A stretch of 14,320 nt of DNA, from the NCBI GenBank assembly GCA_026770585.1, contig MU646583.1, positions 226,300 through 240,619 on the forward strand, read 5' to 3'. This document shows positions 1 to 9,000 of this stretch, in pieces. The notes under the pieces were generated by a model, which did no database searches, was not told the DNA's origin, and saw nothing but the letters and a program-made list of their open reading frames with translations. Both the position numbers and the translations under genes were made by a program. The stretch is from Baffinella frigidus. Lineage: Eukaryota; Cryptophyceae; Cryptomonadales; Baffinellaceae. Every line of letters starts with the position of its first letter. The stretch's first letter is position 1.

Positions 1-246
1 CCCAAACCCCAAACTCCAAACTCCAAACCCTAAACCCTAAACCCTGAACCCCAAACCCTCAAAACCTAAACCCTACACCCTAAACCCTAAACACTCAACC
101 CCAACCTCCTTAGACCCTAAAACCTGGACCCTAAACCCTCAACTCCAAACTCCAAACCCCAAACCCCAAACCCCAAACCACAAACCCCCAAACCCCAAAC
201 CCCAAAACCCAAATCCCAGACTCCAAACCCCGAACCTTAAACCCAG
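1..246. repeat. Degenerate telomere-type (CCCTAAA) repeat tract
   Basis: Tandem 7-8 bp units, mainly CCCTAAA, CCCCAAA, CTCCAAA and CCCTGAA, run from the window edge to about 246 with the C-rich strand on +. The drift between units rules out a fresh telomere end. The same variant mix recurs inside introns further on, so this may also be intronic or subtelomeric filler. Reverse-strand open frames rich in GLGFGVWG-type repeats here are just translations of this array and are not genes. Confidence 0.9.
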
Positions 247-390
247 GCAGCGTTCAAGGCCACTACCTCCGCGGAGTCGCTCTGGCGGCTCCTGTAGAGG
301 GGGAAAAGCATTATTTTGATAGTAAAAAATAAAACCAACGCAAATCAACTCGTCTGGTTTCTGAATTTGTTAGAGAGGATTCGCCGTTTT

Positions 391-475
391 ACCGAATCCG
401 TGCTGTTAGAGCAGAGTAAGAACTCGCACCAAATCCGTGCTGTTAGAGCAGGGGTCACTCGCGAGTAAGAACACG
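391..475. repeat. Two-copy direct repeat beside a foldback element
   Basis: AATCCGTGCTGTTAGAGCAG occurs exactly at 395-414 and again at 432-451. Each copy is preceded by ACC and followed by an AGTAAGAAC(A/T)CGC block, at 414-427 and 464-475. The second copy leads straight into the foldback element at 451-562, so the duplication includes part of its left end. Confidence 0.8.
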
Positions 476-562
476 CACCGTCCTAGGATCCTACGGTAGG
501 ATGGTTTTAGGAGCATAGGACCTCCCTAGGGGCGGAGCGTGTCCTTATTCGCAAGTAACCCC
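451..562. mobile_element. Foldback/MITE-like element with imperfect terminal inverted repeats
   Basis: The left arm (451-486, containing GCGAGTAAGAACACGC) pairs with the right arm (about 529-562, containing GCGTGTCCTTATTCGC) over about 36 bp with few mismatches, ending inward at CCTAGG on both sides. The centre is rich in CCTAGG and TAGGAT words. There is no coding capacity, which fits a non-autonomous element. The termini resemble those of the element at 11785-11894 (CTCGC..ATAAGAACC), so both may be one family. I see no clear target duplication. Confidence 0.6.
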
Positions 563-1098
563 TCCACGGAATTGGATCCTTTTCTTCAGTCTGTACCGGG
601 AAATGGTCACGTTACCCCCGGATATCCGGGGATGATGTTCCACGTAGGATTCTGAGCGGATGCAGAGGTGATTTCCTTTCTGGGAAAAAGATTAGGTGCC
701 TTCTCTCCATAGCCACCCCTGCGTCAATCGTCTACGGCGCAGAGCAGAGGAAGCGACCTCGACTGATACCTGCTTTCAAGCTGGAGGTGGTTAGAGTGTG
801 TGTCGTTGCCGGGGGTCTTCGACCTGAACGTGTAGAGTGCACACGACCTCTCTCTAGGTCCTGCGCAGACACATGCTCGGTGGAGGTCTACATGGCGGGC
901 GTGTTGGCGGTAGTAACAAAGGTCTCTCGCGTGCAGCAATGCCTCTGGAACCCATGCCGCTCGCACGGGGGAAAAGCGAGGTTCAATAAGTTCACAAACA
1001 CGACCGCTTCACGCTACGGGGAGAGATGCGTCGAGACCAGAGGGCTCAACCCACCGTCCCACCGCATTGATGATGTTTTCACTAGCGCCCTTGGGAGC
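563..1098. other. No supported gene; one 16-bp palindrome
   Basis: I find no exon with recognisable protein character here. Short open frames exist but lack family motifs and overlap on both strands, as expected by chance in GC-rich DNA. A perfect 16-bp palindrome, CCCCGGATATCCGGGG, lies at 616-631. Confidence 0.5.
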
Positions 1099-1126
1099 CA
1101 TTGAAGGGCTGTGGAGCCCTTCAATG
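1099..1126. other. Perfect 12-bp stem-loop
   Basis: CATTGAAGGGCT (1099-1110) and AGCCCTTCAATG (1115-1126) are perfect reverse complements around a GTGG loop. No gene can be tied to it, so it is listed only as a structural feature. A 3'-end or regulatory RNA hairpin is possible. Confidence 0.6.
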
Positions 1127-1497
1127 AGGGGTACCGGGCGGTCTGTACATGGCTACACGAAAATATGTTCCACTTTTCGCCTCAGCACCATTTGTAAAGT
1201 GCAAAACCACAACCGCGGATAGCATGCGCCAGCGCGAGGGCCGCCCCAGACACCGGCGGGTGTGCCCCCTTGCTGTAGGCAACATTTTCGCGTCTTGCTC
1301 CAACCATGCCAGGCGCATCAGAGAAAAAAGCACATGCAGCTCCGTCCACTGGTGTGTCACACAGCACGCGACACACGTAGCTGTCATAAGGAGCCCGTGG
1401 GGCGTCAACCCAGATGTAGGAGACCCCCCCCCTCCTGGAGTCTTGGTCATGTGACTTACAACCTGTCGAGTCACTAGCAAAGAACCTGGAGAGTTTA
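1127..1497. other. No supported gene
   Basis: Overlapping open frames occur on both strands, but none shows a recognisable domain, a signal peptide, or exon-like codon bias comparable with the protease exons downstream. Confidence 0.4.
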
Positions 1498-1638
1498 ACA
1501 TTTATCTCAAATAACTACTTCTACAAGTCGTTTTCCTGAAAACTATTTTTCCTACAATCCGTCAAAAAGTTGACGGATGTTGTAGGAAAATTGTTGTTTG
1601 AAAAACGACTTCTAGAAGTGTTTATTTGAGAAAAACAT
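1498..1638. mobile_element. MITE with TTATCTCA-type ends and 4-bp target duplication
   Basis: The element spans 1502-1634 (133 bp) and is almost entirely inverted repeat. It starts TTATCTCAAATAA and ends TTATTTGAGAAAA, with inner arms TTCCTACAATCCGTCAA and TTGACGGATGTTGTAGGAA meeting near 1570. ACAT flanks it at 1498-1501 and 1635-1638, the likely target-site duplication. It has no coding capacity. Ends and inner CCTACAA..TCGTCAA block match the element at 8975-9124, so both belong to one family. Confidence 0.85.
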
Positions 1639-2096
1639 GGAGCGCGCAGACGGGTGGCCAGCAGCAACGCCGTGCAGCCGCATAGATGCTTCGGTGCCAC
1701 ACGGGACCATATCAAAGGGGATAAGAGGGCGGATGTCAAACATTTGAAGTTGAGAGTTGATGTGTTTTTGCGGTTCATGGTCAATCATTTTTGCAAAAAA
1801 TTAACACTGGTCAAAGGCCGTGGAAGCGAAGGAAACCTGTCCAAGAGCTCCTGCCACGCCACTCTTCTCCGTTCGAGATGAACCGCATCAAGGCGGAAAG
1901 TAGGATCCTAGGTGCCTCGCATGTAGAGGCCGCCAAAGCGAGGGGCGAACCACTTATTGACACTTATTGACTTTATTCGAAAGAGAAATGCACGGTGCAG
2001 AAATGAGGCGAGCTTAGGAAAATACTCGGGTAATCATCCGGTTGAATCCTAAGGCAAGAAACTGCCACTACGAGGCCTGTGTCCGAAAGTGGAACA
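1639..2096. other. No supported gene
   Basis: No exon, RNA gene or clear repeat seen, apart from a short duplicated phrase CACTTATTGA around 1952-1971. Confidence 0.4.
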
Positions 2097-2339
2097 TCGG
2101 AAAAAGTTGGAACACTCTTTACCACACAATTCCCATTGAATGAGTTTTACAGCCTTCTTTTTAAAGTGGTGTGTTTACAACCTTCTTTTAAAAAATTGTA
2201 CGGGGAATGGACGTTTGGACATCAAATGGGGTCGCGGCATGTTTCGTACCATACAATTGCTTTTAGCATCTCCTGAAAAAGAACTTTGTACCAGGAATCT
2301 TACTGGTTGTGTGGTAAAGAATGTTCCAACTTTTTCCGA
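2097..2339. mobile_element. Terminal-inverted-repeat element, 243 bp, non-autonomous
   Basis: TCGGAAAAAGTTGGAACA at 2097-2114 continues into CTCTTTACCACACAA. The reverse complement lies at 2307-2339 (TTGTGTGGTAAAGA then TGTTCCAACTTTTTCCGA). The 33-bp termini differ at one base. The interior is AT-richer than its surroundings and encodes nothing recognisable. I find no convincing target duplication, so the exact ends remain open by a base or two. Confidence 0.75.
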
Positions 2340-2740
2340 ACTCGGCAAATGGACCAAATTTGAACCTGGCTGGCTCAAACCCTTTTCACCCGGGTCTAAA
2401 TATTTTTAGCAGATCTTCCTGGGCGTGACCTCCTCTTCAAAACAGTCAGAAGAAACATGGGCAAATTTCGTCGCGGTCCGTGACTTCTTTGTGTAGTAAA
2501 GAGTGTTACAGGCCTCGTACCTTTAGGTCCTTTAGGTTTTAATTTCTCCCAACATAGCCCAACGACACGCCGTTCCGTAGAAGGGATCTGCAGAGAAAGC
2601 ATTTATACTTGAGGGTTCAAAGTGGTCACTTGCCTAAAAAAACTGACAACGGCTTTGTGGAGCCATTTCCGAGGCTCATCACCTGAAAACGGTGTCGAGT
2701 CACCGGGGTTCTGTTCCTGGCTTCCTCGAGCTGTGGAAGG
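2340..2740. other. No supported exon; candidate 5' region of the protease locus
   Basis: The reading frame of the first protease exon stays open upstream to a TGA at 2684-2686, so the exon could begin earlier than the ATG at 2741. No TATA-like box or other promoter element stands out. Confidence 0.4.
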
Positions 2741-3085
2741 ATGTTGCGGACCGCGGTGCTGAGTGCCCTGTGCGCAGGGGCGCTGGTAGGTGCGGTGCCG
2801 GCCTCGGTTGCCACGTCGCTGCCCACGTTCGACCCGTCGCGATCCTCGTCCGTGTCGCTTCGCACCGACCAAACAATTCGCGTGAATTATGCCGCCGACA
2901 ACACAGAGCTGTCGGGGTATCGTTGCTCGGACGATGTGAGGCTGGGGAACTATAAGGCACGCGTGGCGTTTTCGTGCTTCACAAACGCACCAAGTGCGCA
3001 GTTCTGGTCTGAGATGGGGAATGGTGTGCTGGGGCTGGGACCCAAGGCTCAAAGACGGACGGATCTCGACGCGCATAAACTCCCG
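2741..3085 (+). CDS. Protease exon: putative signal peptide, FDPS, flap and GLG region
   Basis: 115 codons. The start MLRTAVLSALCAGALVGA reads as a signal peptide (basic n-region, hydrophobic core, then PASVA). It is followed by LPTFDPSRSSSV, the A1 'FDPS.SS' block; IRVNYAADNTELSGY with the flap tyrosine; SDDVRLG; and GNGVLGLGP, the N-lobe psi-loop glycine motif. The ATG at 2741 is chosen because the signal peptide fits, but the frame is open further 5'. The first DTGS, normally about 30-40 residues before FDPS, is absent. The exon ends at CCG before GTAAAT, phase 0. A GTAGGT within the signal region (2786) could act as an alternative donor. Confidence 0.75.
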
Positions 3086-6000
3086 GTAAATCCTCAACCC
3101 TGCTCCCGTACCCCGCACCGACACGCTCCAACTGCTCCGCCCTCGGCCTTCCACGCATAATTCTCAGCCCGAAGACCCGGATCCCTGAAGCACCCATGCG
3201 GAACCAGGTTCCGCTGATGGCGTCGTTCACAAGCAAGAACGCGGTTGACTCCAACGCGGCGGGCCTTCCGCCCAAGTTCGCATTCATGGCGACCAACGAC
3301 GCGGCGGAGCTCCAGGTAGGCTGGCTGCTGTAAAAGCTTTGCGCGGCCGGGGAGTGTGGGGAATGTTCCGTTGAGATGTTCTTGGACGCTTGCTTTGTCC
3401 TGAGACACGACCGCACAGTCCCGCTCCTGTTGCCGATCCAGGTGAGCGGGGACTGTGCCAGACCGATCAGCTGCGAGGGAATCGTTGCCGCGTGAGGGTT
3501 AGCGGAGCGGATCTGAACTCGCGGGGTGTTCTCGCTGGGTGGCTGGAGGGGAAATCGCAGCTAGGTCGCATACCCATATGGACCAAATCGGTGTAAACCG
3601 TTTCAAAGAGGGTGTGAGCCTCGCTGACTTGCCAAGACGTAGCTATGTACCACACGTGGATGCTGCACGCGGGGACGGGGGCGCGGGCCGTGCACCTTCC
3701 GGGGTGGTTCCGGGCTGCTAGCGCCCTCACGTCTCGTCCCACTTGTCAACCTAGCGTACAGCGGTCGTGTTGTCAACTTAATGAACCCCGCCTTCCCCCC
3801 CGTGCAGCTGGGCGGGTTCGTCCCTGGGTCGGGGGCGCGGACACTAAACCCTAGAGCCTAAACCCCAAACCCTCAACCCTGAACCCTGACCCCCACACCC
3901 TGAGCCCCGAACCCTGAACCCTGAACCATGAACCCTGAACCCTGAACCCTAAGTGCAGATGGGTGGATACGTCCCGGGGTCGATCTCGGGGAAGATGCGG
4001 ATGACGCAGTCGACGTCCACGAAGAGCTACTCCCTCAACATCAAGTCGATTCGCATCGGGGACTCGTAAACCCTAAACCCTAAACCCTAAACCCTAAACC
4101 CTAAACTCTAAACCCGAATCCCTGAACCCTGAACCCTAAACCCTAAACCCTAAACCCTACACCCTAAACCCTAAAACCTGAACCCTGAACCCTGAACCCT
4201 GAACCCTAAACCCCAAACCCTAAACCCTAAACCCTAAACCCTAAACCTTCAACCCTAAACCCAAAACCCTAAACCCTAAACAGCAAACCCTAAACTCTAA
4301 ACCAGGTTCGATGCGTCCACCGAGCTGCTCACCTTCCGCCCCGATGCGGTCTCCCACCCCTCCCCGCCCTAAGTTCTTTGTTGGCAACGAATGGTCCGCG
4401 TCCGCTTTATCGCCGAGATGATTAAGCAGTACACAGAGTGCCATGAGAGTCTCAGCCCTACCCCTCCCTGCCCTCCCCGATCTGCGCCACCGTCCTGCCT
4501 ACTACTGAAAACCGTGGGACGTATTTCGCCTGAAGGAATTCGCCTCAGGTCATTTCGCCTCGAGGAATTGGAGCCACTTGGTGCGAGAATCTCACACCTC
4601 GTTTTTGAAAATTCAGTAGTACCTTCCTGCACATGTCTCGTATGGTACACAGGCTCTCGCGGCTCTCCCTCCTTTTCTGCACCTCCATTTCCACACAGGG
4701 TTCCTTGCTCGCGAGCAACAGGCAGGCTTCATTTCTCGCGAGCAACAGCGGCATGTGGAGAGCCTGCAGCTAGGTCACGGCGGGGTGGGGTCGTGTGGAG
4801 TGGGTGGAGCTCACGGCGGGGTTTTGTCACGCAGCCGCACCACAGCGTGCCAGTGCTGCTGGACACAGAGTCGCCGGGAGAGCCTGCAGTCAGCTGACGG
4901 CCTGAACCCTGGACCCTGCGACGCTAGACCCCACGCAGCCGCACCACTCGGTGCCGGCGCTGCTGGACACGGTCGCCGTGAGAAAAGGCAGCATGGGGAG
5001 TGCCTGCAGAAGAGAGAGTCTGCAGCCATCTGACGGCGGGGTGTTGTCACGCAGCCGCGCCACTCGGTGCCAGCACTGCTCGACACAGGGTCGCCGTGCA
5101 TCATGCTCCCGAAGAACAAAGAGGGCGCCAACCTCGTCGAGAGCCCCTACCACATCTACCAGGCACCCCCCGCACGCCATCCACAAGCCCTCAAGAGTGG
5201 GAGCAAACCGTCTTTTTGAATACCCTTGATTTGTACTGGATGTCGCCGGAATCCGGTGACCTGTGGTACAAATCAGGGGCCTCGTCAAAAAGAATTTGCC
5301 CTTACTACATCTACGAGGCACCCCCGCACACCCGTCCAACCAAACAACCAACCCTTCAACCCCGTGTGTGGGTTAAAACCGACTTGTGTTTGAAAGGTAG
5401 CGTGTGGGCCTATGATTACCGCACCCTGCCACGCTGACTGTCAAGGGGGTGTTGGCGTAGGTTTTCAGTAGTGAGAACGCTGTCTGCAGGAAACGACCTG
5501 GGGAGTAGGCGCACGAGGGCCACGATGACAGAGTTGCGTTTATGGCGGCAGAACCGCAACAAGAACTGGGACAAGATGTACATCACGGTCGAAGGCCTGG
5601 ACAAGGGCCTGACCATCTCGCGCTCGGAGCTGCTCGTCGAGCACCACACCTTCCTTGATCAGGCGAACCCCTAAACACTACACCCTCAACCCTGCACCCT
5701 GCACCCTGATCCCTAATCACTGAACACTAAACCCTTAACCCTAAACCCTAAACCCTAAACCCCAAACCCCAAACCCTTAAGCCTAAAACCTAAACCCCAA
5801 ACCCCAAACCCCAAACCCCACACCCTAAACCCTAAACCTTGCTTGCCCAGGCGTGGGGGACGACCGTGCGGCCGTGCGTGATGCCAGTGGCAATGGACTT
5901 GAAGGCCCCGCACCAGGTACATCCCAGCTCTATCTCACTTTATTCTGGCGCGCCCTTACCTTTTTAAGAGCAGAAAACCAGGACGAAAGGGCAATGGACT

Positions 6001-9000
6001 TGAAGGCGCCCCGCACCAGGTGCACCTCTTGCCAGCTCCTTGGTTTCCACAAAGGTGCGCTGCGTCGGGTTAGCGCACAGAGTGTTGCTGTCGACCAAGT
6101 GCACACCCCGCCAACTCCTCCGCCGCCGCAGCGCTTTGCTTCTTGTCTTCTACTGTATTACCTTTTTCCCTTTCTGTATTACCCTATTCTCTTCTTCTGT
6201 ATCGCCTTTTGCTCTCTTGATGGTTTAGCTGACAAGACAGTTTGCCCCTCTTGAGCGAGGCCGACGCTGGTTCTTCTTGACTCGGCCCGCCCCCCCCTCC
6301 CTGCAAGCCAGTCCCTCGCATGCCCCGGGGCTATGTCGAATCCCTGAACTGAAGGTGCAGCTCTGAAACGGAGGTCTGACCTGGCTGCGCGGTGGCGCGT
6401 GGCGGCAGAAGAGGTGGCCATGTTGGTCTCTTCGATCCGTAACAACCGCACTTTCCTCGCAGACGCCTATCGTCCTCGGGGCCGTGTTCTTCAGAGCATA
6501 CAACGTGCTCTTCGATCTCTCGAAAGCAACCGCCACGATCCCACCTTCGATCGGCCTCGGGAAGATCAACCATTTGTACACCCCCCTAACCCTGAAACCT
6601 AACTCTGAACACTCAACCCTAATCCCTAAACCCTAAACCTTAAACCCTAAGCTTTCAACCCTAAACCCTGAACCCTGCGCCCTAAACCCTAAACCCCACA
6701 CCCTACACCCTACACCCTAAGCCCTAAACCCTAAATCCTCAACCCTCAACCCTAAGCCCTAAACCCTAAACCCTCAACCCTGAACCCTAAACCCTAAACC
6801 CTAAACCCTAAACCCTAAACCCTAAACCAGGTACAACCCCATCGGCATCTCCGACTACGCGGTGCGCCTTGACCCTAAACCCGAAACCCGAAACCCTATA
6901 CCCTGCACTCTAAACCCTAAACCCGAACCCCGACACCCTCAACCCTACACCCTGGACCCGAACCTGAACCCTAAAACCTGAACCCTAAACCCTCAACGCA
7001 CCTCCCAGCCAGGCCTCCTCGGGGGGAGGCACACTGCTCATCTTTGTCTTGCCTTCCGATTTACCTCGTATTTCCCCCTGACATATCCGTGAGTAGAACG
7101 CCTTGACCAGGACCAGAACCCCGATCCCGGAACGCCGCTAACTGACCAGTTCTCGTGCACATCAAATCCTGTAAATGAGCTTTCACCCATCCACTTGTCT
7201 ATTTTACAAAAAGTGCTTGGTACCTCCTGCCGCCCACAGGTCTTTCTGAGAGAAAAAAATACTATTACTAGTACGATGCAATTGTGTAGTACATTTCGTT
7301 GGCAGAAAGGCTTCAATGAATTTATTATTTGAGACATGAGAGCGGACGCAGGATAACACGCAGGAGGGTGATGAATACATGATCTGAGGCAAGTGTTCGT
7401 TCTGGAGCAGGTTGACACGCAGGGGGGCGACGGGACCAACGTGCATCGCATCTTCGTGCAACATACCCCGACCAAGATCGTCGACAAGGTCTCCCTCTCC
7501 CGTTTTCGCGCATGTCTCTCTACTGGAAGCCTCCACCCCGTCTTTGGGTCAAATTAAATTTGGGTTTCAAAGGCTGCTTTTGGGCCTGCACTCCTTTTAT
7601 ATGCTCCAACCGACTCGGTTTTGACCTCCCAACGTGGCCGTTGGCACCGAAAGAGAAGATGCCGCATGGTTTCCAGTAGCTCCTGTCCACGCGTTGGCGG
7701 AGAGTCGTTGCGCGCCCCCCCCCCGCCTGGACCCTTCTCTCGGGGAGGTGGGGAGGTGCCGTGCTAGCTCCGCGTTGCGTCACGGTCAACGGACACCCCA
7801 CCACCCGCATCGATCCACCGACCTGCTTCTGAGAGGAGCTGTAAGACTGACCCCGGCGAACCCGAAACCCTAAACCCTAAACCCTATGCCCCAAACCCTT
7901 AACCTTCAACCCCAGACCCTAAAACCTAAACCCTAAACCCTAAACCCTAAGCTCTGAACCCTGAACCCTGAACCCTAAACCCTAAACCCTAAACCATAAA
8001 CCATAAACCCTAAACTCCAAGCCCTACACCCCACCCCCCAAAACCCAAACCCAAAACCCTCAACTCCAAACCCTGAACCCTGAAGCCTGAAGCAGGGGCC
8101 CGAGGAGGTGGGGCTGGCAAACCCGAACGGCCACCAGTTCTTCGCGCAGGCACACTCCCGCACCCTCCCACCCTCCCTTCTCAAGCACCCCACCCTCCTT
8201 TCTCTTATGTGGACACACCCTCCCTACTCTCCCGCACCCCTCCTACCCTGCTAAGCTTGGGACACGTGTTGTTCTTTCAGAATCTGGCGGCGAAAATTAC
8301 TACACACGTGTGTGGTACTAGTGGCTTTACTACTAGTATGACCCAATTGTGTAGTAACTTTCGTTGCCAGATTGTTAAATGAAAATAGGTTTTTGGCCGG
8401 ATGACTTCTGATGCGGAGGCAGCCTCGCGTTGATGCGGACCGCACCCCACCCAGACCGTGTGCTCGAAACCGAGCGCCCGTGAGGTCCTTCTTCTTCTTT
8501 ATTACTCTCGACACCGGCCCAAAAGGTACTGTGCGTTTGGATTTCGGTCGAGTGGCGGCATGGCTTTCGCAACCAGTTACAATACTAATATAAGGCTCGC
8601 CCTGAATATTCCTTATCGGCCGAAAATGGAGTGTATTTATCTCTTATCTTAGAAAAAAATCAAGGAAAGGCGGTGGTGCAGACGAGGGTTTCCCGGGCCC
8701 AAAAAATCAGGGGTTTCTCGGATCGTTAAGCTCCAATTACTCGATTTGTTAAGCTTAGCGAGCCTGACATGCTGGTATTTTTATATATAAAAATCTGTGT
8801 CAGGGGCGGCCGAGCCCAAAAATGTCAGAGTTGACTTTTTTTCGCCGTTTGTCATCTCAGGATGACGCAGGCAGATGAGTGCTATCTTCTAGTCGAGCCA
8901 ATGCCCCCCGAGGCGGGCTTGTCCTAGACTCGGGCGGCATAGTTCTTGAGGCGCGCGGCTTCCGAGGTGCTGATTTATCTCAGAAAACGAGTTCTAAAAC

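Larger units (their letters stand above)
4349..5054. other. Intron with tandem truncated exon copies
   Basis: The first 400 bp show no exon. 4749-5105 is an imperfect tandem array, period 104 then 116 bp, each unit carrying CACGCAG followed by the start of the second active-site exon. Only the third unit continues into a full exon. An open frame from about 4391 (VRFIAEMIKQY) is possible but breaks the phase with its neighbours. Confidence 0.65.

Noticed and set aside
1-246. A true chromosome end
   Set aside because: The units are too degenerate, and the same arrays occur inside introns throughout, so a telomere is not needed to explain it.
139-348. Minus-strand open frame with GLGFGVWG repeats, also seen at 4241-4444 and 7975-8193
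   Set aside because: It is the translation of TTTAGGG-type repeats and has no protein-like composition outside them.
1950-1975. CACTTATTGA duplication as a CRISPR-like or regulatory repeat
   Set aside because: Only two adjacent 10-mers and no spacing pattern.
2603-3154. Long minus-strand open frame of 183 codons
   Set aside because: It lies antisense to the exon at 2741-3085, which has clear aspartyl protease motifs. GC-rich coding DNA often leaves the antisense frame open.
4306-4348. FDASTELLTF as a degenerate second active site (D-A-S-T)
   Set aside because: The intact LLDTGSPCIMLP in the next exon aligns much better with the C-terminal active site, and FDAST fits the linker before it.
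4391-4650. Open frame VRFIAEMIKQYTECHESLS as a protease exon
   Set aside because: It would need to join between FRPDA and PRHSVP, where the two flanking exons already fit in phase and in family order. It has no A1 motif.
8902-8960. LVLDSGGIVLEARGF as another active-site exon
   Set aside because: It lies in the duplicated intron region; the matching part of the second copy does not keep the LDSGG phrase, and no splice sites fit.
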